NCBI RefSeq assembly: GCF_028554725.1
Contig: NC_071668.1
Span: 7,485,001 to 7,549,000 of the forward strand
DNA from: Zeugodacus cucurbitae
Taxonomy: Eukaryota; Arthropoda; Insecta; Diptera; Tephritidae
Length of the DNA: 64,000 bases
Direction: 5' to 3'
Position numbers and translations under genes: made by a program. Of this stretch, positions 21,831 to 33,460 are shown in pieces; position 1 is the first letter of the stretch; every line of letters begins with the position of its first letter. The notes under the pieces are model-generated. The model made no database searches, was not told where the DNA came from, and saw only the letters and a program-made list of their open reading frames with translations.

Positions 21831-23789
21831 GAGGAGTGAAGAGGAGATGGTTTAAGCTATAAGGTTTTTAACTAGTTTTTCAGAATTAGAATTTACTCCG
21901 AAAGAAAGAATAAGATATAATTTAATAGTCCTCATTAATCCTAAACTCGTTTATTGTCTCGAAAAAGTATTAACCTTTAATTCACTTTCATATGTAAACT
22001 CTCAAAAAACATTCTAAAATATCTGACGTTTATATATTTCATGAAATATGCGAAAAATCGTTCAAATTGCCGCAGTGTTATGTGAAAGGTCCCACACGAA
22101 TCATTGAGCAACAAGATTTATCTATTTACTCTTACATATGTATGTATAAAATTCTATATGTGCCCAAGCGTTTAAATTGCGGAAAAAATGCAAATGCCTG
22201 AGTTGTCAGAAAGAAAGCAAACCAAACACGACATCTACGAAAAGAGATACAGCCATGTCAGCGTCAGCAACAGCATCATCACATGCTTCATGGGTGTATG
22301 TATGTATGTAGATATATTGGCGGCATGCAATGCGTCATTCACTGCGTTGCATAGCTGATGTTGCAGCTGTTGGTTGCATATTGCAATTTCCACCGTTACT
22401 GCATGCGCTCATGTGTCATGTTCTTGTTGCATGCAACGGCTGTGATTTTGTCCTGTTAATGCCCGAGTGGTGGTAGTGGTGATGGTGCTGGTTGTTGCAG
22501 TCGATCATCAGCGCCATCTACGCAAATGGCAACGAAAATCCGAATATAAATATTGCGTACATTTCCAGCTGGTGCCTGCCATTTCTTTTTTGCTTTGCAA
22601 GGCAAAATGCTTTATTTCCATTTTTCAGTCGTTTAGCGACTTCGCGATACATACATACCTATGTACATATATCTGCCTTATCTCCATTCAGCAATCTGGG
22701 TGTATCACACATCCACTCAAACCTACTCAGAGCATCAGTCGGCTTGTAGAGTTAACGATCAGCTGCTGTTGCCGCTCTTCACCGCTGCTGTTGCTTTATT
22801 AAAAGCTCTCCATCGATTACTCCCTTTCCGTTTATATCAATACATGGATTTTATATTCTTTCATGCTGAAGTGATTTACTTTGTTGTTGTTTTAATTTTA
22901 TTTTGCGTATATTTATTTGTTAAACTCTTTCATTTTCGCTGACTGTTTGGCTGTTTGCCTCAATGCAGTCAATCCGTCTACTCAATCGGCCGCTGTGCGT
23001 TGAACCACTCTGGCCGGATGTTTGTGGGTGAAAAGTCGCTGATATTAACTACGGCGATGCGGTTGAACGCAATTAAATGCAAATATGTTGCTGCACTAAG
23101 TGCTGGGGAAATGTAATTAGTGTATTAAAAGGTGGTAATGCTGCTACAGTAGTAAAGATGAGGATGAAATCAATTGAAATAATGAAAAATTATCAATTTA
23201 TAATATAATAATAATTATTAATCATATATTTCAAAAATATGTATTCAGTTATTATCCTTTAAAAATCGCATATTAAAAAAAAAATCCGTTTTTTGACATT
23301 TTCAATCTATTTGGTCCATGTTACGAATTACATAAAATTTTTTATCCACATTTTATCGAAATATATTTGATACTAACCTCTATCTGCATTAAGAGTGCTT
23401 GAATGAATATATTCGTTATAAGTAACGGTATCATCCATTTTTTTAGTACCAAATCAAAATATTGTTGATTGCGCATCAGACACCAGAGAGTCTTCATTTT
23501 GGTATCAGGGACTTTTCTGATGTTTTTGGGCAAATTTTGCCGAGGGTTGCTACTTTTCAGTGAAATTTTAGTGATAGGCTTGATTTTGATATCAGAGACC
23601 TATTTTTATTTATCTTTTGTCGCTTAAAAATCATTTCAGTAAAATATTGGCGTGGTTGTATTTCGATTTTTCTTTTTGAAGAGAACACAATGCGTTTTTT
23701 GTGATAAATTTTGTTCAAATTAGTCAAATAATTATATTATAGATATTCCTTCCCTTCCGCCTTTTTGTCTTTTGAATTTCGCGCTACAT
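21831..23789. other. Intergenic DNA, no supportable gene
   Basis: A less AT-rich patch at 22.2-23.1 kb has three overlapping short frames with unremarkable products. GTATGTATGTATGTAG at about 22295 is a small microsatellite. Nothing else was recognised. Confidence 0.35.
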
Positions 23790-24401
23790 CTTTGAAAGGT
23801 CTTGACATAACATACCAAACGACACTATGCGTGATTTGCCGCCTTCTAGATCGAATCAACGCCTGTGATATGTTGCTGAAACGGAACGAACTCGACCCAT
23901 TTTTGAAGCGGATGGGGACTAGCGCCTAAAAATGAATCACATACGACAATATCAAGCGAAAACGGTGGGATTGGAAGGTAGTCATCCACAATGAGCTGCT
24001 CCCATATGAACAGACGCTTAATTCTACCATAAACTGCGAACAACTGGAACGCTTGAAGCAGGCGATCGACCGTCAGAGGCTACAGGAGCTCGGATGGGAG
24101 GTTTTATCGCATACACCATATAGCCCGGACATAGCGCCAAGTGATTGCCACCTCTTTCTCTCCATGGCGAACGCCCTTGGTGGTGTAAAGTTGAACTCAA
24201 AAGAAGTTTGTGAAAAGCGGCTATCCGAATTCTTCACAAATAAGGAGGGCGACTTCTACGAGGGGGTATTATGAAGTTGCCGTCTAGATGGACACATATT
24301 ATCGAACGAAACGGCGGATATTTGAACTAAATCCGATCATTGTAACACTTTTTTTTTAAATAAAGAGCAAAAAAGCGGAATGGAGATTTTTGACAACCTA
24401 A
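23790..24401 (+). mobile_element. Decayed mariner of a second lineage
   Basis: Transposase pieces read INACDMLLKRNELDPFLKR, then ITYDNIKRKRWDWK, then LGWEVLSHTPYSPDIAPSD (24089-24160) and KLPSRW. The site corresponding to TGDEKW reads T-S-A-stop-K-stop (23919-23936), so the first catalytic Asp is Ala and two stops follow. The block carrying the second Asp (QDNARPHTS in relatives) is deleted between QAIDRQ and RLQELGW. The third Asp (APSD) remains. The 3' end TTAGGTTGTCAAAAA (minus strand) is at 24401. The 5' terminus is not clear. Confidence 0.7.
24053..24274 (+). pseudogene. Mariner transposase C-terminal remnant with internal deletion
   Basis: 73 codons including PYSPDIAPSDCHLFLSMA and LGGVKLNSKE, the hallmark DD34D tail of mariner. 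The catalytic domain is incomplete because the preceding block is lost. Confidence 0.75.
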
Positions 24402-25261
24402 TATAAAATTGTACAGTATACGAGTATATTCGCTCAAACAATTGTTGATTATGTTCACTTAACTTAATTTAAAATCAAAATTTCGAGAAAACGCGAAATT
24501 TCTAAAACTGGCCTTTCCAGCAGCTTTCATACAAATTGCAATAATATACAGCATTTTTTGAATATCTTTTCGAAATTTTCCGCATTTGAAAGCTCATCGC
24601 TTTTAGTTTTTAAAACTTTTAACTTTAGTATTTGTTGCCATTCATGAAAGTATTCAAAATTCCAGTCGAAGTGAAGATTATTATTTTCAGTCGCAGCGCT
24701 GCATTGCCCGTAATTCTGTAGAATTTAAAGCCACGGGCCTCAAACTGCTACCATAGGGTAGCTGATAGAATTTACTTTAGAAATAAACTAATTCTTAATT
24801 TGGAAGCATTTTTGGAATTTTTGTAAAATTTTATGATATTTCTGGAAATTTCAAAAATTTTAATATTTTCACTTTTTTCTGGTATAAAGATGAAATTTAT
24901 TCTTACTGGACTTCATTAAAAATGAAAACAATCGAGCTGGATCTTAGCTAACACTTAATTTAACCTCGCATTACCCCTAATTCGACTTGAAAATTGAACT
25001 TGATCTCGAACATAACTTCACTTGACCTCCTGAAACATTTAAATAATCGTGTTTACCCTCCCTCCCCCTAACCCCTCACTTCACCCTACACTGAAATTAA
25101 CCTCTAAGCAGACTCTACATGACCTCCTGAAAAATGAAAACAATTTAGTACGATCTAACCTGTTCTCAATCTCGACCCTTTATTTATTCGCTCACTTGAC
25201 TTCACGAGTTTCACCAAAATATAAAAAAATCTTACCTCACCCCCGAAAGTTCCACCCCTGC
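24402..25261. other. Intergenic DNA flanking the 43-bp minisatellite
   Basis: From about 24950 the sequence becomes CTTGACCTC- and CTGAAAA-rich and may be a highly degenerate edge of the array at 25.3 kb. No gene is seen. Confidence 0.4.
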
Positions 25262-25893
25262 CAAAATTAATGATCTCGGGCAAAATTTAAGCAAACCCCT
25301 GCCGTAAGTCATTGATCATAATCTTAAACGTAAACAAACTCCTGTCAAGGGTCTTTGACTTCGACCAAAACGTAAACAAACCCCTATCAAAGGTCAATGA
25401 CATCATTCAAAACCTCGGCCAAAGGTTAATGACCTCGCCCAAAAAGGTAAACAAACCCTGGCCAAAGGTCAATGACCTCGTCAAAAAAGGCAAACAAACT
25501 CCTGTCAAAGGTCAATGACCTCGCCCAAAAAGGTAAACAAACCCCGGCCAAAGGTCAATGACCTCGTCAAAAAAGGTAAACCAACTCCTGTCAAAGGTCA
25601 ATGACCTCGCTCAAAAAGGTAAACAAACCCCGGCCAAAGGTCAATGACCTCGACCAAAGCTCAATGACCTCGTCAAAAAAGGTAAACAAACTCCTGTCAA
25701 AGGTCAATGACCTCGGCCAAAAAGGTAAACAAACCCCGGCCAAAGTTCAATGACCTCGACCAAAGGTCAATGACCTCTGCCAAAAAGGTAAACAAACCCC
25801 TGTCAAAGGTCAATGACCTCGGGCAAGGTTTGTTTACATTTTGGTCGAGGTCATTGACCTTTAGACAGGGTTTGTTTACCTTTTGGTCGAGAT
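25262..25893. repeat. 43-bp minisatellite carrying AGGTCAATGACCT and GTAAACAAA in most units
   Basis: Tandem unit of 43 bp. The palindrome AGGTCAATGACCT is exact at 25466, 25509, 25552, 25595, 25638, 25701, 25764 and 25807, with its reverse complement at 25848. One-mismatch copies lie at 25391, 25423, 25658 and 25744. Spacing is 43 bp, with an extra 20-bp partial duplication at 25638-25658 and 25744-25764. GTAAACAAA is exact at 25330, 25372, 25447, 25533, 25619, 25682, 25725 and 25788, and inverted at 25829 and 25871. Edge units at 25262-25390 are degenerate, and the last two units are inverted. Confidence 0.9.
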
Positions 25894-27725
25894 CAACAAA
25901 AATTTCCAAAAATTTCTCAAAATTAAGAATTATCTCTGATAATTCCATTACTGGGCGGGACAACTCCCCGTTTTCAAAATATTTGAAAACAAATCAAATT
26001 TGAGTCGTCATCCTGACTTCTGATGTATTATAGCATAGTATATATCCCCATCTTTCTCAACTAGATTAAAGTACTTCACGCAACCGTTATAAGGTGAAAT
26101 GTAAATATCTGAAAAAATTCACCCAACTAATCCAATTTATTAAAAAAAGAATATAATAAAATAAGCAAAACATACCTCAAACGCCGCAAAATAAAAAGCA
26201 TATAAAGCATGCGAGCGCATTCGATAAATTGTGCAGTGAAGAAAAAATACACAACGGTGACCGTATATGTGGTGTTCATTCACCATTTTACCGACTCTGC
26301 ATGCAGCTGCAACATGCATTTTTTATTACCAATTTCCAAGCAGCAGCACCAACATAAACCATACAATGTGCGACGAGCGGCCACGACGATTACTATTTTC
26401 ATTTTTCGCTCCCCCTCGTGCTTTCAAAAGCACACCCACACATTTAAAATACATGCAACATAGCGGTGTACTGTATATAAGTATGTGTGTGTGTTTGTGT
26501 TGGTTGTTGCTAGTATTTACATAAGTTTAATGCGCCCTACTGACTGCAATGATTGGGTCATTTATTGTTTGCTGCAATTCAATAGCGGATTTCGGTGGTT
26601 TTACTTTATCCGCTGTCGAGGCGAACGCTGTGCCTTTGCATTCTTGACGCGTGCATCAGCGAGCAACGCCCGCCACCCCACCATCACTTGCTCATTCCTT
26701 TCTCTACAGATTTTTCAATAAAATATGCATTCAATGGCCGCTACCCTCGTGCGTTGGGCATGACATTTGCACATTTTAATCCGCCACTGACTGCCATTGC
26801 AATTTCGTTATACATATATATTTGCGCTACTGCGCTGAAGTGGCATGAATGCCTGCACTGTACCCCGTGTGGCCTTTGCTGTTTGTGCATCACGCTGTTT
26901 ATTTATTTCATTTTATTTCATTTCTCCTTTCGCATTCGCATATATTTTAAATTTATTTTTGACTTTGCTCGGTGTGCTTACTTGCCTGGGCTGACCATTA
27001 AATGTGCGAATTTATTTTGGTAATACATTTTTAATGCTGCGTGCATTAATTCGCCTGCCGCCACCGCCAGTGACAACTATCTGTGCCGCAACTGTAATTA
27101 TTGGCGCACGTACGCAAGTGGACACATGCAGTCATATAATGGGCGTATATTTGTGTGTAGCAGAGGTAAATATGTGCGCTGCGGTGTTGTCCGCGGTTTA
27201 CTGGCAAACAGTTAAATTAATGTGCATCATACGCCATGTGGTCGCCGTACAGGTGGGTGGTTGGTCGATGGCAGTGACAGTGTTTTAAAGGCGGCTAATA
27301 ATGTAATTAGAGTCTTGATTATTCTTTAGCTGATGGTTTTACCATAATTGATGATCACTTAGTTCACTTGTAAGAGCAGCTGTACAACAGAAGCTAACGA
27401 GTTAGGAAGAGCAAATATCGGGTTCTGTCGAGTATTATATGTATGTATACTCATGCAATTTATAAGAATCAAAGCGTAGAAAATCTTGATTGATTAAATA
27501 AACATTTTTCCTTCGATGCAATTTTTTTTATTGATGTATTGTTTAAATGACTTCAATACCATATTATTAATTTAGTACTACCAAATGCAATTTATATCTA
27601 TCAAAGAAATTTCTTTGCAAAAATTTGGTTAAAACCCAACTGAAATCCCAAATATAATATTTCTCAATGAAAATTAAAAAGAAATATATACTTACTTACA
27701 TTGGTCTGAGTTAATTTTCTCAATA
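25894..27725. other. Intergenic DNA, no supportable gene
   Basis: 26.2-27.3 kb is less AT-rich and contains several overlapping open frames of 78-142 codons on the plus strand, none with recognisable domains or splice support. It may be unconstrained unique sequence or a non-coding transcript. Confidence 0.35.
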
Positions 27726-27733
27726 GTTACTTT

Positions 27734-28872
27734 CAGGGGCGAACGCAGGGGGGGGGGGGGGGGGGTTTTGGGGTGTTAAAAAAGTAATGAATTTTTAAAT
27801 AATAGAATTTAATTCTACATAGTCATTTCAAAAATTGTAATTTGTTGTTTTCAAAGCAATCTTTCTGCCGACGATGTATGAATATGTAAAATAAATGAAC
27901 ACATTAGTCACTAACTGCATTGCCGTTTTGATGCATTTGTATCTTTTTTGATACTTTTTTTATAAATTTTGTGATTTGATAACTTTTTTGTTCACAAACG
28001 GCCTATTTTGATACTTTCCTGCTGATTTAATTTTTTGAAACTATGAAAATGTTAAACTAAAAACAAACCTATTGTATCTGGATAGTATTAAAAAGTTGTG
28101 GGAATTAAAGTTGTGCTAATTAAAAAACCCAGAAAAATATAAACTGGACAGAGAAATTTTTTTAATTTGCTTCAAAGTAATGAGTTTGCGTTATAACTCC
28201 GTGGCTGCTGAACTGGATTTTTTTAGATTTAAGGGGAAGTGTGAGTCGAAAATGGACTTCTTTTGAAAATTAGTTCTGAACTGAAAAGTCACCAATAAGG
28301 TTTCTATTATTTTTTTTAGAGTTTATTGTTAATCATAACACAGGAAAACTAAAAACTCATTTATTATGACTTTCAGTTTTCGTTCCATGAGCAAACTGTT
28401 GTGAAATAAATTTAAATTAAAAAAAATTATGCTATTTGCAAAAAAATACTTGAGTGCCTTAACTAAAATGTCTATATTTTTAATAAAAACAACCAGAAAA
28501 AACTGGTCTGAATTAGATACACAACTTTACTTATTATTTGTTTTTCAAATGAAAATTTTCAAAACAGTGCATCGTTTTTTAAAGATTGGAGCAACAATCC
28601 CTATATCTGTCGCTTCAAGTGAACGCTCGTTTTCCTCACTTCGCAGGCTTAAAACATATTTAAGAAATAAAACTGTAGAAACACGCCTGAAAGGAATGGC
28701 TCTCTTGAATATCCATAGAGATATAGACGTGACGGAGGAAGAGATTTAAAATGTTATGGCCCAAAATAAAAGAAGATTAGACTTCAATTTGTAAATAAAA
28801 TAATTAAACATTGTCTTTTTACCTAAAACATCCCCTCCCCCCCCCCCAATTTTTTTCCTACGTTCGCCACTG
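27734..28872 (+). mobile_element. hAT-superfamily element, internally deleted, with 8-bp target duplication
   Basis: Flanked by the exact direct repeat GTTACTTT (27726-27733 and 28873-28880), the 8-bp duplication typical of hAT. The ends are inverted: CAGGGGCGAACGCAGG at the left and CAGTGGCGAACGTAGG on the other strand at the right. An 18-G run (27748-27765) and an 11-C run (28837-28847) lie just inside the ends. The interior keeps only the C-terminal dimerisation region of the transposase (28429-28790). The 1139-bp length is well below an autonomous hAT. Confidence 0.88.
28429..28790 (+). pseudogene. hAT transposase C-terminal (dimerisation domain) remnant
   Basis: Reads IPISVASSERSFSSLRRLKT and KGMALLNIHRDIDV, the conserved hAT C-terminal dimerisation motif, up to TAA at 28747. 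Beyond this stop the frame continues with NKRRLDFNL and a second stop at 28789-28791, matching the natural tail of such proteins, so the first TAA is probably a nonsense mutation. The BED finger and RNase H-like core are absent. Confidence 0.82.
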
Positions 28873-28939
28873 GTTACTTTTGAACTAGTTTTTTATAACT
28901 AATTATTAACAAACTAGCTACCTATTAAAACAGTTTTCA

Positions 28940-29572
28940 TTAAGAGGTTTGGTGGGTTTCAGTAACCAAGGGTTTTGTTACAATTTCTTTTTTTTTTTAA
29001 TTTATACAATCATATATTATATATGATTGTTATTATATAAGATATGTGTATAAATAGTATTTTGTGAAATTTTCGATGTATCCAAAAAATTAACTCTTGT
29101 CGTGGAGAGCATAACTCAACTCGGGTTGATCTAAAATCTATAAACTAAAAGTATTTCCATAGTACATGGATAAATCTACCTAATGAATGAAGGGAAAAAG
29201 AAAATATTGAAATTTTAATTTTTGACAGAGTTGTAACCAAAAAACTTTTTTTTTTTTGTCTAATTTTTGCGCAATATACGCTCGAAACAAATAGTTGTAA
29301 TAAAAATATAAAAAAAATCCTTCGTTCATTAACTAGATTTTCAAAGATATATGCAAATTGAACAAAATCGAGATATCGTGGCCATCGACTTAAAAAAATT
29401 GAGTTTTGAGATAAAGATATTGGTTTTTTATTGTAACTGACGTGGACTGATGGGGGAACTCCCAAGGGGTATAATTAGAATTTATTCGGATCGATTCGAC
29501 AAATTTGGAGAATATTGTAAACATATTGTACTAAAAAAAACAACCAAATTTGAAACCCACCTAACCCCCTAA
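28940..29572. mobile_element. TIR element D, about 0.63 kb, non-coding
   Basis: Left end TTAAGAGGTTTGGTGGGTTT; right end on the other strand TTAGGGGGTTAGGTGGGTTT. These inverted ends resemble the style of elements B and C (TTAAGGGG...). There is no transposase frame. It lies 60 bp downstream of the hAT element. Confidence 0.5.
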
Positions 29573-29950
29573 AATAACACAATATCTACAAACGGGTGGT
29601 TAACAGATTCTAAAAAATTTAAGTAATTTATATTATTTCTTCATTATAACTCCAGAAAGTCAATTCTCATTTATTTTGGTTAATTTATTACCAGTATAAA
29701 CATTTTCATGGCGTTTTCATTTCGTTTTAGTTCTTATTTAAAATATTTCAATAAATATAAATCATTAACCTTCATTTTTTAAGTAAATTTTTAAATTTAA
29801 ATTTTTTCTAATATACCATTTTTTATTTAGTTATTATCAATAAAAATACTTGATAAATTAATGTGGAAAAATACTGATTGAGACTAAATCATGGCACATT
29901 TTTATTAAAAACTGATATAATAATTTATATCATAATCTAATCGCGAATAT
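29573..29950. other. AT-rich spacer
   Basis: No gene or repeat unit recognised. Confidence 0.4.
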
Positions 29951-32900
29951 AGATATGTGGCAACCCTACCTTCAGTATTTGTAAATATATAAGTAAGTAT
30001 GTACAGCATACCTGTATAGGTACAGCTTGGGAATTGAAACATCATTTAATTGTTGTTACCTGTTTACGAAAATAAATGCAATGAGGAAGCAAATATATGT
30101 AAATGCAGTTATATTTTCGTCAGCTCATCAATAGAAGATCGTTGTTGGCTTTTCGTCACACTTCTGGCTACTGTGTTTCTAGTTGTTGTGAAACGAGTAA
30201 GTGTAATTTTGTTGGCACATGTTGATCTTATTGTTTTTACACCAAATAATTGCAATGCCAGTGCTCTCACAAGTGTTTTTGCTAATAAGTTTTTTTTTGT
30301 ATTAATATACATACATATGTTTGTACATACGTATGTAGATTTGCATACTGAGAGCATTGTTTTTGTTTAAACTTTAAACTGCTGCATATTAATAAGAAAT
30401 CACGTAGTAAAATGTGTAGCAGCTGCTGCTACTTGCTATCTGCGCTCATTTTATGTGCGCCTCGTCTACTAAAAATTATTTAAATAATATAATATTAATT
30501 ATTTAATATTTTACAAATATTACTATGCTATTTATTGATAAAATAATCTATTTTCCTAAATATTTATTATTAATATTTATTTATATTTAAATATATGTAT
30601 TTTTGACTTTTATTTAATTTTTATTAATTTTTTTTTTTTTAATATTTCATCATTAAGAAACCTTTAATTTTTCCATATTTTATTTTTATTATTTCATATT
30701 TGGCAACCCTGTTATTATGTTACGTACTGATATTCATACAAATAACACATATTTTATTGTATTTATATTTGCTTAGGAACGACGAGATATTTGAAACGAA
30801 TTTGTTCTTGTCCTGCTGCAATTAACTGCCGAAGTGCATAAAGTAGCGTCAGCTACGATCAACAGCAGCCTACTACTGTGATTCTGCTTGGCTGGTAGTA
30901 CAGTGTGACATAGAAAAAAATTGTTTTTTAATTATATTTATTTATTGGTTATTTATTATTTTTTCATATTACATTTTTTAGTAATAAACTGTAACTATTG
31001 GCTGGCATATTGCAATTTAAAATAAATACACGAGAATGCTGCCTCCTTATACCTGCTGACTATTTAATGTTTATGAGCGCCGGTAAGTTCTGTCACACAT
31101 ACGATATTTTTTATGTGATTTGTCATGTAAATTAAATTTAAATATAAAATTAAACACTAAAATTAGAATTATAAACGTTTTTGTTTGATTTTAATAAATA
31201 AAATTAATAAAGACATATTTTTCCTAATAATAAATCAAAATAATTTAATACTTATTTAAATTTTTAACACTTGGCAATCATTATAAAGGAATGCGTCTTG
31301 CGGTTTGTACATATGTATATTTTGTTTACTAGGAAACAACGTGGATAATTGAAACATTAATTTGTTATTGTTTTTATTAGTATGCTGCAAATGCATGACG
31401 AAGCTTTAAAAGTAATGGGCATATATACGCCGCTTTCTCATTAAAATTTTGTATGCAACGACCCTGTATTATCATAGATCAGTTGTTGTTGTATGTGAAT
31501 TTTCGTCGATCTTGTTAGGCTGCAATACAGAGACCCTATAATTTTACTAAATATAATATTTTGTAGCACCCTGTAATAAGACATATCATTTGTTGTTGCC
31601 ATAATTTTATTGCTGCTGCGGTGTGGTGTATGCTGCCTACTGTTTTTCATGTGCGCCTGGTAGTTCATCAATCTCTGCAAAGATGAGTTGTTGTTGGTCT
31701 CTGTACAAATTTTTAGTAAATAATTTAACATTTGGCAACTCTGGTTTTTCATCAAAAGAATGCAGGTAGCTGTTCTGTGTCAGTTTGTTTACTAAGAAAC
31801 GACGAGATGATCGAAATGTGCTTTTGTTGTTGCCCAACTTTAATTTCGTGGCTGCAGTCACCTGCTTGCTTGCCTGCTGAATTCAGTGTGTTTTTCTTCG
31901 CGGTAGATCGGTGGCATTTTAGTAAAATAGAAAATCGCGTGTTTTGTGGTTTTGCTGTGGGTGTGAATTGACTGCTTTTGTATGTACTTTATTATCTTTA
32001 CTTTTTCTACAGATTCTAAGATGAGATTATGTGAGAGTTAAATGACAATTATTGGCTGGCTATTACAAATCTAAAGGAACGCATGTGGATACTGCTGCTT
32101 GCTGGCTTCAGTGTGTTGTTGTTCGCCTGGTAGATCGGCGATATTTTAGTAAATTTAAAAAATCGCGTGTTTTGTGGTATGGCTGTGGGTGAGTTTACTT
32201 TTATTACTATTTGGAGTGTATTAGTTTTTTATGTATTTAATTATCTACAGATTATCAGGGCGCATGTGAGACTAAAATCATAATTATTGGCTGACATATT
32301 GCAAATCTAAAGGAACAAGTGTTGGGTACTGCTGCTTGCTGGTGCCTGGTGATTGTTTGATGTTTGTGCATGCCGGATAATTCTGTATTGCATACAGTAT
32401 TTTTATGAGATTTGTGTTGAGTTAAGATATTATTATTATAAAGGCTTTTGAGCGAACAAAAAATGTAGCTTTAATTTCATAAATAATATATTAAATTTTC
32501 TAATATCAAATAAAAATTAATGCTGATTTATTTAACTCACAGCAATCATTATGAAGGAATGCGATTAGTGGTTTGTATGTGTGTTTTGTTTACTATTGAA
32601 CAAGGTAATTATTGAAATCATATTTGTTAGTGGAATGCTGCAGGTCAATAGTGAAGCAAAGCGTGCTTACTTGCTACTACTTGCTGCCTGCTATCAATTT
32701 TGTGCGCCTGGTACTTCAGTACGCAGCAAAAATGTCAATTTTTCGTTGATTTTGTTAGTATGCAGTACAGGGATCAAGCTATGATATATTTATGTTCCTT
32801 CAGCTTTTCACTAAAAGTACCCTATAATTTTAGTAAATGTAATAATTTGTACCACCCTGTTTTATGGCATAGCAATTGTTGTTGCCAAATTAATTTCGCA

Positions 32901-33460
32901 GCTGGTATGGTTGTTGTTGTTCTATGTAGAAATATAAAATAAAAAATTTGACATTTGGCAACCCTTGGTCTTCACCAAAGGAATGCAGAGTTAGCGGCTC
33001 TTTGTCTGTATGTTTACATAGGGACAAAGCAAGATAATCGAAACGTACTGTTGTTGTTGCCCAAATTTAATTTCGTGGGTTTCTTGCTGCCTTCTGAGCT
33101 GTTCTGGTCGCCTGGTGATTCAGCGACATTTTAGTAAAATCAAAAATTGCGTGTTTTGTGGTGTGACTGTATGAGTGTGTACGTGTACGTATGCTTTGAT
33201 ATCAATCATGTTCACATCATATGATATTATAATCATATCATATGATGCATCTGTTGTTTGGGCAGTGGATTTTTTTTGCGATTTCTGCTGCTTGGACTGT
33301 CGTTGCTTTTTACACTGCTTTGGTGCGAATGTTATTCATGTCATATGATATTATAATCACATCATATGATGCATTTATTGTTTGGGCCGTGGATTATTTT
33401 TGCTAGTGCTGCTGTTGGACTGCCCTTTGCATTTTTATGCATTTAATTAGGGTGAACTTT
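29951..33460. repeat. Field of degenerate long-period repeats, 3.4 kb
   Basis: Several blocks recur in diverged form. TTACTAAGAAACGACGAG-like blocks followed by GTTGTTGCCC or similar occur near 30775, 31328, 31790, 32590 and 33015. TATTGGCTGGCATATTGCAA-like blocks are near 31000, 32050 and 32285. GCGTGTTTTGTGGT is near 31938, 32165 and 33150. TTTGGCAACYCT is near 30700, 31730 and 32950. The order is partly conserved, suggesting old higher-order duplications. No open frame spans a unit. Confidence 0.6.
33206..33400. repeat. Two-copy repeat with CATATGAT palindromes
   Basis: TCATATGATATTATAATCA followed by ATCATATGATGCAT and then TGTTTGGGC.GTGGAT occurs at 33218 and again at 33341, a period of about 123 bp. 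The core is a near-palindrome (ATCATATGAT at both sides of ATTATAAT). Confidence 0.6.

Noticed and set aside
25312..26003. Open frames through the 43-bp minisatellite (Asp/Asn/Val/Lys-rich products on both strands)
   Set aside because: They arise from the repeat itself. The 43-bp unit shifts frame each copy, and no initiation or splice context supports translation.
26595..27023. 142-codon frame in less AT-rich DNA
   Set aside because: Overlapped by several equally plausible frames; hydrophobic, Cys-rich chance translation.
28940..29572. piggyBac assignment for the TTAA-starting TIR elements
   Set aside because: piggyBac ends read CCY after the TTAA, whereas these read GGGG; no transposase was found, so the class is left open.
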